64,000 nt of DNA from Syngnathus acus (GCF_901709675.1 NC_051100.1:12630286-12694285); one strand, 5' to 3'. Positions 35,401 to 46,013 are shown, counted from the first letter of the stretch. Notes: a model not told the origin generated them from the sequence alone. Program-made: numbers and translations.

Positions 35401-36656
35401 TTTGCCCTACAAGATTTTCGAATTTTGGACACATTTGGCAGCTGTTTACCTGTTGTTGGGACAACCACTTCACTGTCATCGATACATTTTTGGTAGTGAC
35501 GTTCACCTGAACACGGTGTAGTCTCGCTCGTCTCAACACATGAGACAATCTCAGCAACAGGTCTGCTTGCGGCAGCGTCGATGTTCATCACGGGAGGTAA
35601 CCGTGTACATGGCGCCATCTCATGGTTACTCACGGGAACGTCAACAGGTTCAAAGCAGATCGGTACAAGCTCATACGGCTCATTACCAAAGCAGTTCAAG
35701 CTTGTATAAACCTCCGTCAACTTATCGATCAGGTCGGACACACATGTGAAGAGCATCATGACCGCTGTGCCATTGTCAGCATGGAGGCCATCTCGTCCTC
35801 TAGAGTGGGGATCAAAAAATCCATACCTGCCTTGGCGGTCTCGGAAAACAGCAATGCACGTTAGCCGCATAATCAGAAGCGCATAATTGACCTCAGAGGT
35901 CAAGCACTGGAGTCTGTCACGAAGGTTCAGAAAGAGCTCATCTCCGTAGAAAGAGGTGAACAAACCACCCATTGACTGACTCTTTATTAAGACATGCTGC
36001 TTAGAAAAACCACGCACAATCCCTGGAAGTTCATCAGCCGTCAGAAATCTGTCCAAGAAGCATCCTTGGGCTTTCAATGCAGCAACAGTACATGTATACA
36101 GTTCATTGCCAACATTAAGAACAGCATCAAGGTCAGAGCTGGTCAGGTGATTGAACTCCTGCAAGAAAGCCAGAAATGTAACAGAGTTAGCCACACATTG
36201 ACTGTTTCTGAATTCTCCATATCTCGGATGAGCTTGGCTGTGAGATGCCAACACATACGTTACTAAATGAGGTTGCACAGAAGCCGTGGCTGCAGCGGGA
36301 ATGTCAGGCCCAGTGTTACAGGAATCGGTCTCAAATTGTGCAATATTGGCACGGTGATGATCAATCTCAAGATGTGCATCAAGGGCACGTTCAGCGGTTT
36401 GACAAAGTGGATCATGGCCACGTTCGTCAGTTTCAAAGTGCGGATCATGACCACGTTCAGTTTGACAAAGTGGATCATGGCCACGTTCGTCAGTTTCAGA
36501 GTGTGGATCATGACCGCGTTCAGTTTCAAAATGTGGCTCAAGGCCATGTTCAGGTTCAAAAAGTGCAGTATTGGCACGTGCGAAGTCATTATGCCGGTAT
36601 AGGTAAGGTTGGATCACTGCATGTAACTGGCGGCGGGGAGCATCGACGTTTGGCAC
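29295..36656 (-). CDS. Helentron copy 2: C76-like protease / Rep / Pif1-type helicase / APE endonuclease
   Basis: One open frame of 2453 codons. Domains by residue: acidic His/Asp repeats 37-110; C76-like cysteine protease about 132-310 (Cys154, Asp282-x-His284); 18-residue basic repeats about 475-640; zinc-rich DUF6570-like region about 690-880; acidic linker; Helitron-like N domain about 985-1200; HUH Rep (SPHIHCLIW near 1240); paired tyrosines (YICSYIS near 1428); Pif1 helicase (GGAGTGKS near 1785, IIDEISM near 1872, then [11 protein letters not shown] and later VALSRV); APE-type endonuclease from about 2232 (FTETHL, YRPP, GDFNED). The Rep nicks DNA, the helicase unwinds for rolling-circle transposition, and the protease may remove ubiquitin-like tags. 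The frame has no upstream ATG: its first start-like codon is GTG, while the conserved MPRK start (ATG at 36708) is in another frame, implying a one-base lesion. Confidence 0.9.
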   Translation of the reverse strand: MPNVDAPRRQLHAVIQPYLYRHNDFARANTALFEPEHGLEPHFETERGHDPHSETDERGHDPLCQTERGHDPHFETDERGHDPLCQTAERALDAHLEIDHHRANIAQFETDSCNTGPDIPAAATASVQPHLVTYVLASHSQAHPRYGEFRNSQCVANSVTFLAFLQEFNHLTSSDLDAVLNVGNELYTCTVAALKAQGCFLDRFLTADELPGIVRGFSKQHVLIKSQSMGGLFTSFYGDELFLNLRDRLQCLTSEVNYALLIMRLTCIAVFRDRQGRYGFFDPHSRGRDGLHADNGTAVMMLFTCVSDLIDKLTEVYTSLNCFGNEPYELVPICFEPVDVPVSNHEMAPCTRLPPVMNIDAAASRPVAEIVSCVETSETTPCSGERHYQKCIDDSEVVVPTTGKQLPNVSKIRKSCRAKFQRRIKAQEKLKEKSEVRRKKQELKRMMKNSKEKEQYSQNAEVRQRKLAYFTTRYQQDKRFCSKHKSYFTQRCQTDHEFKKKNRSRFSRRYRTDECFTMKRRAYITERYRDDVGFKNRQRSYITERYRDDVGFKNRQRSYITERYRDDVAFKNRQRSYITERYRDDVGFKNRQRSYITKRYRDDVGFKNRQRSYITKRYRDDVGFRNRQRYYITRRYLNNPEFRLKHQEIMRRIMKTKSDSLRTKTIRRASTLLQKYKVINQLCRERNDCVIMKAVELFKAQIKNGPTFVCTVCHRALFVNPVRPCQRRFYKKNTHVVASCLTGQFVHICDDECQASCSVPAERKLEWICHTCYSHLKDGKMPALAVANNLTLSYIPKELCGLNILERHLISKCISFAKIVPLPKGQQRAIRGNVVCVPSEVQETVNVLPRLRSKSQMLRVKLKRRLCYKGHQLFQTVTWSKLMSALIKLKQVHPQYSNITIRDDADLCDPTLTDNESSSDEAEMSDSEYNEEALEEIYRFESDALCGMNSDSQDDNSGNKQQPENAEDGDQPNGGVILESCLQPNDVSEEIMSFTEGIYCVAPAQRNNPVSFFKTPKLEAMAFPVQFPTGQNTLDEQRAIKLTPSKYFKTRLCCVDERFARDTNYLFFAQFVTEIYQATSSMTIQLRKGKPFTRDGRRINNAMLQDKREVEKLVRSKHAVRFMTPLRGTPAYWERTTKDLFAMIRQLGTPTFFCTFSAAEMRWQEVITAIKAQQGEVVNFAQLDWATKCEILRSNPVTTMRMFDKRVEALFRDLILSPARPIGEVVDYFYRLEFQHRGSPHIHCLIWVRGAPVFEEATDGAICHFVSRYISAELPDPQKEPELYKKVTEVQMHSKSHSKTCVKHQGANCRFGFPKQPCDETMIVRPAPVDDDSRDQHKENRSASNAKLVPVLSLLNEPETSSLTLPQLLAKCKLTGDEYMNCLRMTASSSSVVLKREPKDCWVNNYNRHLLLAWDGNLDIQYILNAYSCIAYICSYISKAEHGLSQYLKSVIENSRSENVNESDEMKQIMQAYCKKREVSAQECVARACGLHMKQSSRSVVFVQTSDNALKMSYPLSLLEGKTEESHEVWMTGLPDKYKCRPQTEEFEVMCLADFASTCRIVYGKQVKGKNVLPLLNDMGFVQKRTEKHAVIKYCKYSEQKDPEEYYCSLLKLYLPHRADCQLKSERCPSYQLFHDHACVQLPYNDSVERVCEIVRRNRERYEKYSRDIDNAIQQVEDSGLVINEWCHLAPESELQRLECVEEINARQDPNDNVQENVPDYNVRSKTTPMSIVTEAAAIDPAVLRDMYRNLNQKQASVFYKVRDWCIKRVCSPKPTEQFFYHINGGAGTGKSHLIKCIHAEATKILQRLPRLAEEADISKQTVVLAAFTGTAAFNISGTTLHCLLKLPRSLKPPYHGLGNKLDEVRADLSIAQILIIDEISMVSKDLFAYVNARLKQIKGIDLPFGGMSVLAVGDFFQLPPVGQSKPLCVYDPTRLDHWRDNFTKITLSEIMRQKDDVAFAELLNRLRVKEKSDELSELDRALLATRYTSPEMCPKHILHVFATNKQVDGHNSAMLNLLHKDIVQIDADDYKKDKETGRMARQASPVQGAKNELPDSIQVALGARVMITRNVDVQSGLCNGMFAKVVKLVNYPNEARVQKLGLELDHVSKTARAANPVYIDRQEDKLKKGGVVRRQFPIKLAFACTIHKVQGMTTSEAAVSLKGVFEHGMGYVALSRVTSLSGLHILHMDERRLYANPLITAALAEMAEDSLESVMPLLHVMPSVDRANHLVVLHHNTEGLSCHVQDIASHHELLFADVLCFTETHLQGSVADGRACLEGYTMFHRNRSDSYTNCPDLATKLGGGVGICVKSHIAAQEKKYIQGVTDIEFVVVKLEAPLNVLIAAVYRPPRNSLRTFLPSLGNLLRYLEVMDHHQILVCGDFNEDMLSASFKPILDLFRSKGYTQLITAATTDKNTLLDLIFVSRPQCALHSGVLQTYYSYHNPVFCVLTSER
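34740..35230 (-). repeat. 54-bp tandem repeats inside Helentron copy 2 (18-residue repeats)
   Basis: About nine or ten units with a 54-bp period; six are nearly identical and read [18 protein letters not shown]. The layout matches copy 1 (aromatic, Arg-Tyr, Asp, Phe, basic) but the repeat sequence differs much more than the flanking protein. Confidence 0.9.
36330..36560 (-). repeat. Coding minisatellite in the N-terminal region of Helentron copy 2
   Basis: Repeats encode variations of [11 protein letters not shown] and [10 protein letters not shown]. Copy 1 has no such repeat between its start and the protease domain. It lies just after the inferred frameshift. Confidence 0.8.
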
Positions 36657-36708
36657 GTCGCTCCCAGCTCAACTTTACAGCCTGGGATCGCCTTCCTTTC
36701 CTCGGCAT
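36657..36708 (-). other. Conserved Helentron start region in a shifted frame
   Basis: Translation from ATG 36708 gives [18 protein letters not shown], matching MPRKSKKVQALKVSWQKR of copy 1. This frame stops about 40 codons on (near 36588), without reaching the protease domain, which is read in the frame of the 2453-codon ORF, 52 bases offset. A one-base indel is the simplest explanation. Confidence 0.75.
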
Positions 36709-36779
36709 GTCAAGTTATCAAGGATGTGAGATAGAAGGAAGACAGAAGACAAAAGATAGAGCAGCCACAAGAGAGGGTA

Positions 36780-37560
36780 TAGGGGGTCAGCCGCTACAGA
36801 CAGAAATACAGGTCCACGGAGCGTCGCAGAAATACAGGTCCACGGAGCGTCGCAGAACCACAATTCACAAAGCTCTGCAGGAGAAAAACAACAAATATCA
36901 ATAAGCCACAATGTAAGTAGTCATGCTTTCAATTTACAGCTACCTCAAAGCAAAATTACATTATAATTGATTAATTTATTTATTAAAAGACATTACATGA
37001 ACATTGGAAAAATCAGATGCATAACTGTTTTAACTGTAATTTTATCTTGTATACGAAGAGGCTTATTAGTGAGAAGAATTTGGTCCAAATGAATTTGTGG
37101 GTGGTATAGCACATCGTGAAAATATTATGGCACAACAGTTACAATAGCAGCAAGGAAATACAATGTAATGATGTACAGTGATGGGCACAAGAGAGGGTCC
37201 ACGGAGCGTCACAGAACTACAGGTCCACAGAGCGTCGCAGAACCACAGGTCATGGAGCTCTGCAGGAAAAAAAAGAACAAATAGCAATAATCTACAATGT
37301 AAGTAGTCATGCTTTGAATTTACAACTAACTCAAAGCAAAAGTACATTTTAATTGATTAATTTATTGATTAAAAGACATTACATAAACATTGGAAAAATC
37401 AGACGCAAAACTGTTTTAACTGTAGTTTTAACTTGTATACAAGAGGCTTATTAGTGAGAAGAATGTGGTACAAATGAATTTGTGGGTGGTATAGCACATC
37501 ATGAAAATATTATGGCACAATGTAATGATGTACAGTGACGGTTTTTATCGCACTAGAGTT
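36780..37560 (-). repeat. Direct duplication, period 386 bp, in the leader of Helentron copy 2
   Basis: The phrase gtaagtagtcatgctt occurs at 36913 and 37299, and similarity runs over the whole unit (ggtccacggagcgtc to aatgatgtacagtga). Each unit contains, on the minus strand, a pyrimidine tract and acceptor (tttttctcctgcag near 36880; ttttttttcctgcag near 37265). A spliced leader with two alternative acceptors is therefore possible. Confidence 0.8.
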
Positions 37561-38140
37561 TATGAGATGGAGAAAATGAAACTTTGATTATGGCGTAAGC
37601 ATGTCTAACTTACAGTATACAATGTAACCTCAATGGAAATGGTACAGTGACCCCAATTATAACGTCAAAGAATGCTAAACTAATAATTTGCTCCTGGATG
37701 ATTCTTTTGTATCAGATCAGGTATAAGTAATTTTGGCATCTGGCATGAGAAAAGAGACCTGGATTTTCAACTTCAGTGCTCAGTACTTAACCAAAAGCAC
37801 AATAAAAAATACATGAGCAGAGTAGTCATAATTAAACAAGCCATTGACTAAACAAAGAAATTGACTAAACACTGAAAGAGTGACATTGAGTGACCAAAAG
37901 TAATCACTGTTTCAAAACTATCATCACAGGAACTACAAGTAGAATCGCTTTATCATGATTATAACATAAAATTGATTGACTGAATCATTGTTATATGACC
38001 ACAGTATTTTTAAAAGCCAGAACATGTCTACTTTATATCTACATTTAGACATGAGTTTTAATCTCATGACAGCCTCAAATGTCAGCATGATGCCATATGA
38101 TTACTTTTAATCCCTTCATGATTTAAAAACATCTATTTGT
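37561..38140. other. AT-rich stretch with no recognised feature
   Basis: No coding frame, RNA gene or repeat structure was recognised. Confidence 0.4.
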
Positions 38141-38144
38141 GGAA

Positions 38145-38330
38145 TCTAAGTGAACGCGAGGGGGAAAAAAACTACAGTATGACGTCATATTTGGTCGCCG
38201 ATTTGTGGCCTACAAGTAAACGCGAGGGGAAAACTACAATATGACGTCATATTTGGTCGCCGATTTGTGGCCTACAAGTAAATGCGAGGGGAAAACTACA
38301 ATATGACGTCATATCCGGTCGCCGCGCGCC
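38145..38330. repeat. About 62-bp tandem units each with a TGACGTCA (CRE-like) palindrome
   Basis: Three units of the form acgcgaggggaaaactacaa plus tgacgtcatatttggtcgcc and a ggcctacaagtaa linker. Diverged copies are at 12650-12760 and a single one near 38980-39015. TGACGTCA is the full CREB/ATF palindrome. Functional use is not shown. Confidence 0.8.
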
Positions 38331-39010
38331 ACCGTAAAAATCCCAATGAAATAACGACATTTATATACATATTATTGCGATTATTGAAAGAATCAAAGTT
38401 TGATATAAAATATTTAATTCGACACAGCAACCGCCTCTTATGTTGAACGTCTTTACGCCTATTGAACTCCGGAGCCGTTGCTATTGGACGTTTAGCTAAT
38501 GCTAGCTAGCTAGCTAGCGGCGATGCTTCACTGACAAAATAAACCAAATAAACGACTTCTTATGTGAAGCATCGCCGAAGCTAGCAACCAAACGGCGCAC
38601 ACGCGAAACAATCTGGGATCAGACTAACAGCACAACAGTAAACAGGAGTAACACTTAAATGGCAATACTCACTTTTTGGCAAACACGCACACAATCACAG
38701 CAACAGCCTCTCTCGATAGCCGCCAACTGTGACTGATCACTGTGCGCGGGCTGCAACAATCGCGATAAGCGGATATAACTCACGCGAGACTTGGCATGGT
38801 GACGTCACTTTCCAACGCAACAATTTAACCCCAAAATGCACATTGATTTTTCAACATAGGACACTGAAACACAACCGGTTGTCAAGATGCGTTGTTTGTC
38901 TACTAAACATCAAAATTTATTTATTTTACAGTATGCTTAAGAATAGTGAAAACCATTGCGTTCGATACATCCAAGTAAACGCAAGGGGAGAAACTACAAT
39001 ATGACGTCAT
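38331..39010. repeat. Second copy of the 12.3-12.9 kb mosaic modules
   Basis: 38330-38480 matches 12760-12910. 38503-38585 is the inverted copy of 16225-16305. 38580-38760 matches 13790-13990 inverted and 12345-12440 direct. 38760-38970 matches 12430-12640. It contains a GCTAGC-repeat palindrome near 38500-38520. Confidence 0.75.
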
Positions 39011-39014
39011 ATCC

Positions 39015-39160
39015 GGTCACTTCCTGCTTGCCTAAGGGCACTTCCGGTGTGCCTAAGGTCACTTCCGGTTCATTTGGGGTCACTTACGGTTTGATTTGGG
39101 GCACTTCTGGTTCATTCTGGGTTCATTGGGGGCACATCAGGGTCAATCCAAGATGGCCGC
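39015..39160 (+). repeat. Short ETS-motif array, second copy
   Basis: Two exact CACTTCCGG motifs plus several degenerate ones, followed by ccaagatggccgccacactg exactly as at 16839. Confidence 0.75.
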
Positions 39161-39221
39161 CACACTGGAATTGGGGGTCAAGGGTTGAATTGTGGAAGCA
39201 TAGTGGAAGTGGGGGTGAATT

Positions 39222-39393
39222 TTATTTTATTTATTGTTTATTATTTATGGTTTGTGCCTTCTTGTTTTTGTTTTGTGTCGCCTACTTGTATGTCTCGTCA
39301 CCGTGGGATGGAGGAAACGGAATTTCGGTTTCTTTGTGTGTCTTGACATATGAAGGGATTGACAATAAAGCTGACTTTGACTTTGACTTTGAA
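39222..39393 (+). repeat. LINE 3'-tail fragment
   Basis: Contains gtctcgtcaccgtgggatgg and gacaataaagctgac and ends in a CTTTGA repeat, the look of a fish LINE 3' terminus. It sits within the mosaic just before the satellite array. A related piece is at 42565-42660. Confidence 0.6.
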
Positions 39394-39419
39394 TGGGAGT
39401 GAATGTGGGAAGCATAACG

Positions 39420-41660
39420 TGAATAAAGTGAATAAATGTGGAATGGGTTGAATCGGTCAAAAATGTAGAAATTAGAGTAGCAAAACAAAATTGTAGAGAA
39501 TTTGGTTGAATTTCAAATTTGAAAGTTAGGAATTTTTGGTAAGTGGGAAGTTGTGGAATAGGTAGGCAAAAGATGAAGAGTTGAAAGTTGGAATGGGTTG
39601 AATCGGTTGAAAAATGTAGAAATGAGAAGGGAAAAAGGAATTGGGTGTCAATTTCAAAATAAAAGATGTGAAGTTTTTGGGAAGTTGTGGAATAGGTAGA
39701 AAAATGATGAACAGTTGAAAGTAGGAATGGGTTGAATCGGTTGAAAAATGTAGAAATGAGAAGGGAAAAAGGAAATATTGGAGAATTGGGTGTGAATTTC
39801 AAAATAAAAGATGTGAAGTTTTTGGTAAGTTGTGGAATAGGTAGAAAAATGATGAACAGTTGAAAGTTGGAATGGGTTGAATCGGTGGAAAAATGTAGAA
39901 ATGAGAAGGGAAAAAGGAATTGGGTGTGAATTTCAAAATAAAAGATGTTAAGTTTTTGGGAAGTTGTGGAATAGGTAGAAAAATGATGAACAGTTGAAAG
40001 TTGGAATGGGTTGAATCGGTGGAAAAATGTAGAAATGAGAAGGGAAAAAGGAATTGGGTGTGAATTTCAAAATAAAAGATGTGAAGTTTTTGGGAAGTTG
40101 TGGAATAGGTAGAAAAATGATGAACAGTTGAAAGTTGGAATGGGTTGAATCGGTGGAAAAATGTAGAAATGAGAAGGGAAAAAGGAATTGGGTGTGAATT
40201 TCAAATAAAAGATGTGAAGTTTTTGGGAAGTTGTGGAATAGGTAGAAAAATGATGAACAGTTGAAAGTTGGAATGGGTTGAATCGGTTGAAAAATGTAGA
40301 AATGAGAAGGGAAAAAGGAATTGGGTGTGAATTTGAAAATAAAAGATGTGAAGTTTTTGGTAAGTTGTGGAATAGGTAGAAAAATAATGAACAGTTGAAA
40401 GTTGGAATGGGTTGTATGGGTTGAAAAATGTAGAAATGAGAAGGGAAAAAGGAAATATTGGAGAATTGGGTGTGAATTTCAAAATAAAAGATGTGAAGTT
40501 TTTGGTAAGTTGTGGAATAGGTAGAAAAATGAACAGTTGAAAGTTGGAATGGGTTGAATCGGTTGAAAATGTAGAAATGAGAAGGGAAAAAGGAATTGGG
40601 TGTGAATTTCAAAATAAAAGATGTGAAGTTTTTGGTAAGGTGTGGAATAGGTAGAAAAATGATGAACAGTTGAAAGTTGGAATGGGTTGAATCGGTTGAA
40701 AAATGTAGAAATGAGAAGGGAAAAAGGAATTGGGTGTGAATTTCAAAATAAAAGATGTGAAGTTTTTGGGAAGTTGTGGAATAGGTAGAAAAATGATGAA
40801 CAGTTGAAAGTTGGAATGGGTTGAATCGGTTGAAAAATGTAGAAATGAGAAGGGAAAAAGGAATTGGGTGTGAATTTGAAAATAAAAGATGTGAAGTTTT
40901 TGGTAAGTTGTGGAATGGGTAGAAAAATAATGAACAGTTGAAAGTTGGAATGGGTTGTATGGGTTGAAAAATGTAGAAATGAGAAGGGAAAAAGGAAATA
41001 TTGGAGAATTGGGTGTGAATTTCAAAATAAAAGATGTGAAGTTTTTGGTAAGTTGTGGAATAGGTAGAAAAATGAACAGTTGAAAGTTGGAATGGGTTGA
41101 ATCGGTTGAAAAATGTAGAAATGAGAAGGGAAAAAGGAATTGGGTGTGAATTTCAAAATAAAAGATGTGAAGTTTTTGGTAAGGTGTGGAATAGGTAGAA
41201 AAATGATGAACAGTTGAAAGTTGGAATGGGTTGAATCGGTTGAAAAATGTAGAAATGAGAAGGGAAAAAGGAATTGGGTGTGAATTTCAAAATAAAAGAT
41301 GTGAAGTTTTTGGTAAGTTGTGGAATAGGTAGAAAAGTAATGAACAGTTGAAAGTTGGAATGGGTTGAATGGGTTGAAAAATGTAGAAATGAGAAGGGAA
41401 AAAGGAAATATTGGTGAATTGGGTGTGAATTTCAAAATAAAAGATGAAAACGTGAAGATTTTGAATTTGGCAAGTTTGGGAATGTCCCCAATGTGATTTG
41501 AATGTGTTGAATTGTGTGAATTTCAAACTGGAACAACGTAAATGTGAAATGTTGAATCTGCCATTAAGAATGAATGGGGTAAAATTCGCCGTAAATTTGT
41601 GAATTTTGCGAAAACGGAAAATTTTTCGAACGAAAAAAATGTAAGCACCCATGCCATGAA
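39420..41660 (+). repeat. Satellite-like array, units of 133-146 bp
   Basis: At least fourteen units of the same family as e1-e4 (gttgtggaataggtagaaaa, ggttgaatcggttg, ggaattgggtgtgaatttc). The array ends in the same unique stretch (ttggcaagtttgggaatg) and tail seen before the hairpins in the other elements. Confidence 0.9.
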
Positions 41661-41764
41661 TATTTGGAATAAGAGAAAAGTGGAACGGAGTGAATCGGTT
41701 GAAGTATGTGGAACTAGTTAAGCGCCAAAGAAAGTTAGCGGAAAGCTAGCGCAAAATGTTGTAG

Positions 41765-42185
41765 AATAACAATAGTGTGAAGGTCTTCACACTAATAAAG
41801 GACAACAATAACAATAGTGTGAAGGTCTTCACCTTCACACTAATAAAGGACAGGAATAACAATAGTGTGAAGGTCTTCACCTTCACACTAATAAAGGACA
41901 GCAATAACAATAGTGTGAAGGTCTTCACCTTCACACTAATAAAGGACAGCAATAACAATAGTGTGAAGGTCTTCACCTTCACACTAATAAAGGACAGGAA
42001 TAACAATAGTGTGAAGGTCTTCACCTTCACACTAATAAAGGACAGGAATAACAATAGTGTGAAGGTCTTCACCTTCACACTAATAAAGGACAGGAATAAC
42101 AATAGTGTGAAGGTCTTCACCTTCACACTAATAATAGAGAATGGAGTAGAATAACATATGTGTGAAGGCCATCGCCTTCACACAA
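41765..42185. repeat. Tandem hairpin array, 48-bp period
   Basis: About eight units of aataaaggacaggaataaca plus GTGTGAAGGT-CTTC-ACCTTCACAC, the first with a shortened hairpin, then a diverged hairpin (gtgtgaaggccatcgccttcacac, two parts) at about 42158-42182. Because 48 is a multiple of three, both strands show long open frames that are not genes. Confidence 0.9.
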
Positions 42186-42455
42186 TTACCTTGTTGAATT
42201 TGTCTGCTGGTCACTGTTGCTAAACAGCCTTCCTTTGGACAATGACAGTTTTCCACACAAGTTTACAGTCGATACAGTCTTGTAGGGTGAGTGGCGCAAT
42301 GGATGACACATGACGGCATGTGATGAGAATCAAAACAACAGATTTAAGAGACCCAAGGTAAATTAATTCAACCCGTTTCGTTTCAATTGACAGCCCATGT
42401 GACATGCACCTCAGATGAAATGGGGCTAGTTGATCAACAGCAATGTTTTAACGAA

Positions 42456-42523
42456 GGGATCATCTGGGAGTTGAACCCCGGACCTCTCACACCCAAAGCA
42501 AGATTCATACCCCTAGACCACCG
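42456..42523 (-). pseudogene. tRNA-Pro(TGG) pseudogene
   Basis: The minus strand reads GGTCTAGGGGTATGA, then the anticodon arm CTTTGGGTGTGAG and the T arm GGGTTCAACTCCC, matching vertebrate tRNA-Pro. The acceptor stem is lost: the 5' strand runs into a hAT-like terminus at about 42521, so it cannot fold fully. Confidence 0.75.
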
Positions 42524-42560
42524 GTGTTAAACTCGATGCCCGGGGGCCAGTTATTTTTGT
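42521..42560. mobile_element. hAT-like terminus fragment
   Basis: ccggtgttaaactcg followed by cccgggggcc resembles the common hAT/MITE end CAGGGGTGTCAAACTC. Only one end is seen. Confidence 0.45.
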
Positions 42561-42675
42561 GAATAATGTTTGTGCCTTGTTTTTATTTTGCGTTGTTTTA
42601 CTTGTATGTTTATCGTGTACTGTGTCTCGTCACCGTGGGATAGGGGAATAAACATCACGATGCACAAAGCAGTAC

Positions 42676-43499
42676 CTGTCCCACCGCCAGCTCTCTCCGC
42701 TTATTCTCTTCTGACGTTAGCTTTTCGAGCAGGTCAACGTTTTCCTGAGTCAGCACTTGAATTTGTGCCTGCAGGAAAAAGGCGGGGTTTCTTTAAAATA
42801 CAGTATCACATGCATTCGTATTGGGAGAAAAACTGTTCAACTTACAATGAGTGCCACTTCTGAATCCTTCGAACTTTCATCCAATGACTCCAGTTGCTGA
42901 GTGTGTAATTTCTTGAGCTCTGAAGAAGTTATGGTATAAGATGGAAGAAAACAATTCAACTCACTCAACACACCTCAACTCACTTCACTCACACAACTCA
43001 ACTCACCCACCTCACCCACCCAACTCACTTACCTTCCAGTGACTGTTCATGTTGTTTAACACATTGCAGCTGTTCTTCATGGCTCCGCTCTAATTCCAGC
43101 TTCAGAGTGTCATGACTTCCTTCAAGTTGTTCCATCTTTTGGTGAGACATGGGAAACCGATCAATTACTAGCTCATCCCTATTACTAAAAAGATGTGCAT
43201 TTATTCACTATTTATTATGAATGTTTTTGCATTTAGTCACTGGAACCCTATCGGCTCAAGACACATTTGGTGAAGGGGACAAACCTGCGTTTGTAGCAGA
43301 GCTTTGTACTTGTCTGCCTCGCCCTGGTAACCGAGGTGGACCTTGTCCCACTCAGCCTGGGAGAAGGCCTGCAGTCTCTGCTCCATCTCTTCCAGGTCCT
43401 TCTGGTGCTGCTCCTGCAGTCTCCGCATTGCACACTCCAGAGCATCCTGCAAGTCCTGCTTCTCCTTTTCCAGCCGTTCGGATGAATTGACTGAGCGCT
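42676..43499 (-). CDS. Four exons of a coiled-coil protein, MTUS1/MTUS2-like
   Basis: Exons (minus): 43499-43285 (215 nt), 43135-43033 (103 nt), 42919-42846 (74 nt), 42768-42676 (93 nt), with donors GTTTGT, GTAAGT, GTAAGT and GTACTG and AG acceptors. Phases join perfectly, giving about 160 continuous residues. The first exon reads LEKEKQDLQDALECAMRRLQ, then EEMEQRLQAFSQAEWDKVHL; the second MEQLEGSHDTLKLELERS; the last AQIQVLTQENVDLLEKL. The whole piece is heptad-rich coiled coil, as in microtubule-associated scaffold proteins. The MTUS assignment is by remembered resemblance and unproven. Earlier and later exons are not in view; the downstream side is filled by satellite arrays, so this is either part of a gene with very large introns or a remnant. 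No disabling lesion is seen. Confidence 0.6.
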
Positions 43500-43599
43500 C
43501 TGCAAAATGTAAAGTGTGTTTAGTACTCCTATTCTTGAGCTCGGTGATGCCCGGCGAGGTTGCGTAGCTGTAAAATGTGAACCTGGTTACCTTAGAAAG

Positions 43600-45395
43600 G
43601 TTGTCATAATTGTGTTGATGTACATAAACAACTTCAGAATGGGGCCCTTACAAAATGTGTTTAGGATGACAAAGGTGGCACTACTTTTTCATGAATGTCA
43701 AAGAAACACATGGGTACACTGGACGACAGGATATCTGCCAATTACGGCAAAGTTATTTATGGCCAGAGGTTACATATTTTCACATTGTGAAAACTGGACC
43801 ATGGGTAAAAGATTTCAGCTGGGGCTCTTGTACCTTTTGAACAATGTTTAAGCAGAGGCGTTAGCTCAGCTTCTGTCGACTAGTCAAACTGTCTCAACAC
43901 AAGCTGCTCAAGGGTAGTTGTTATTAGTGAGTAAATCTACAATGCAGCTTTCATCAAAGGTGACATATGGACCAATTCATCCCACTGACATTCACCGAAT
44001 CATCCAAAACAACAACGATGTCTGAGAGTCTGATAGTTTAAACTGTATGTTAAGACAGTGGAAGAGAACATGACCGCAAAAGCGTGAAGCAGCAGCACCC
44101 GCGACAGAGTGGAATAACGGCAGCAGAGCCAGGAGTAGAGGCAAAGCCAATACTGGGACCAGCTATCAGGCTCTGGCATGCAGAGGCCAAGAAAGTGCAT
44201 TCCGCAACAACGTGCAACTGTGATCTGGTCATATGAGCCTTTAGTCCAATTCCGCCCATGGAAACAAACACCATTTGGCTCATATAGTGTCTGCAGGTCT
44301 GCTTTATGCCAGAACTAAAGTTAGATGCTCTGGCCCACAGTCTGACATGGGATGGACTTTTGGGAGTAACGGATGCAGATCGTGTAGCATCATTAGGGCT
44401 GTATGGCACTGTCAATATCACAGGACTGGTTGACACATCAATGGATTCCTTTAGGAAGAATGTAAATCCGGCAACAGAAAGTTGACGGGAACACTTTCAA
44501 ACAGTTGTTGCTACAGTGCGTGTAGCAAGGTCAATTTGAGGTTAGGGTATCTGAAGGACCATTCAACAAAAGAATGTGTTAGAACAGTGCTTAGAATTTA
44601 ATAGCAGTCATGTGGAAGTCGAGAGGCACTTTAAACAAGGTGTGTGTGTGTGTGTGTGTGTGTCTGCATAATATGAGGATAAGATCAAATTAATGCAAAT
44701 TGATCATTTATATATAATAAAAGATTTATCACAAGGGTCAAGTGGACAGGAAACAATATATAGAATTTTGGCTGTTCATTTTCCTCACTGAATAGAGAAA
44801 TACTGTCATTACTCCACCACTGTTGGATCACTCACAATTTCATTTGATTCACTTGGCTTCAATAGTGTTATTATTTTCAATCTTCAAGCTACTCAGAGTC
44901 ACTATTACCCTATCATTTCATACATACAGTTCCTTGATGACGAGCACTAAAAGCTTAGTCAAACACTGATGATGAGGTAGCCCCGCGGCAACATACACAC
45001 ATCTTAGAACATGTATAACTTCAAAATACTGTAGTTCCTTGACACCTCTTAAGTTGCTATGAAGGGGAGCTTTGACGCCATTTGGAACTTATAAGAGCAG
45101 CAAAACCGACAGTTTTTCAGTGACTCTTAGCTGAATGCAGTCTCTACAGAAAAATTATTGAATAGGAAAATAGGCAAATTCAATAACTGCATATAGCTGG
45201 CGTACACAGGAAGAAAAAGTTCACACTTACAATTTTTTTTAAATAAACAAAAAGTTTGTTTTATTGACGATTGGTTTGGTAAATCATTTTGGAGATCTGC
45301 TTGATGCTTTGCACAGAGAGCACGTTTTGCTAAGAATGAGATTCAAGCATAACAAACAAAGTGACAACATTCATTAATAAAAGATGGTACAGATA
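43600..45395. other. Non-coding region, presumed intron or flank of the coiled-coil gene
   Basis: No supported exon was found. A (TG)n run is at 44640-44664. The remaining sequence is unremarkable. Confidence 0.4.
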
Positions 45396-45402
45396 ATGAA
45401 TG

Positions 45403-45575
45403 TACCGTAATTTTCGGACTATAAGTCGCGGTTTTTTTCATAGTTTGGGTGGGGGGGCGACTTATACTCAGGAGCGACTTATATGTGGTTTTTTTTTTCC
45501 AAAAAATTAAAAAAAAAAAAAAAAAAAATGAAACCGCGATAAACGAACCGCAATGTAGCAAGGGATTACTGTAAT
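45403..45575. mobile_element. MITE-like sequence with TACCGTA terminus
   Basis: Starts taccgtaattttcggactat and aagtcgcgg, with inverted aagtcgc / gcgactt blocks, then an A-rich tract and a second MITE-like end (gaaaccgcgataaacgaacc, gggattactgtaa). Probably two nested short elements. Confidence 0.5.
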
Positions 45576-46013
45576 TTGAATTTCAAGTGACGACAGCAGC
45601 GCGAAACCATCTGCGTCACTCCAATTCATTAAATCCATCAATCGTCCTTTGTCAACAATGCGTGCGCGCCGCTGACGGCTTTTGCACTTAAAAATATTCC
45701 ACAGGCCCATATAACGATATATAAATTATATATCAAATAACTATTATATAAGCAATAATGTTATCAAACCATCTGTGCACTCTAAATCATTAAATCCATC
45801 GATCAAATTCCTCGTCCTTTGTCAACATCGCCGCGCGTGCGCCCTGACGTCAGCCTCGTCGTTATTCCACAGATCTACTATATAACTATATTGTAGCGTT
45901 AACAAAGTTCAAGGAAAGACGTGGGTTTGGTAAACGGCTCTTTATTTAACAAAACAAACTTACAGGCGTGTGGCGGCGTGGACGTCCAGCCACGGAAGGG
46001 GACGAGAGCTCCA

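Noticed and set aside
36245-36904. 219-codon plus-strand frame rich in His and Val-Gln repeats
   Set aside because: It is antisense to the N-terminal minisatellite and leader of Helentron copy 2.
39245-41652. Several minus-strand frames of 100-185 codons rich in Phe, Ser, Thr and Asn
   Set aside because: They arise from satellite units on the pyrimidine strand, follow the repeat period, and have no domain, start context or conservation beyond the DNA repeat.
41746-42154. Repetitive frames on both strands over the hairpin array
   Set aside because: The 48-bp period is a multiple of three, so repeats stay open by arithmetic; both strands are open, which argues for an artefact.
43237-43452. 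Single-exon 71-codon protein ending LEPIGFQ
   Set aside because: The last 15 codons lie beyond a good splice donor; the real product continues into the next exon at 43135.
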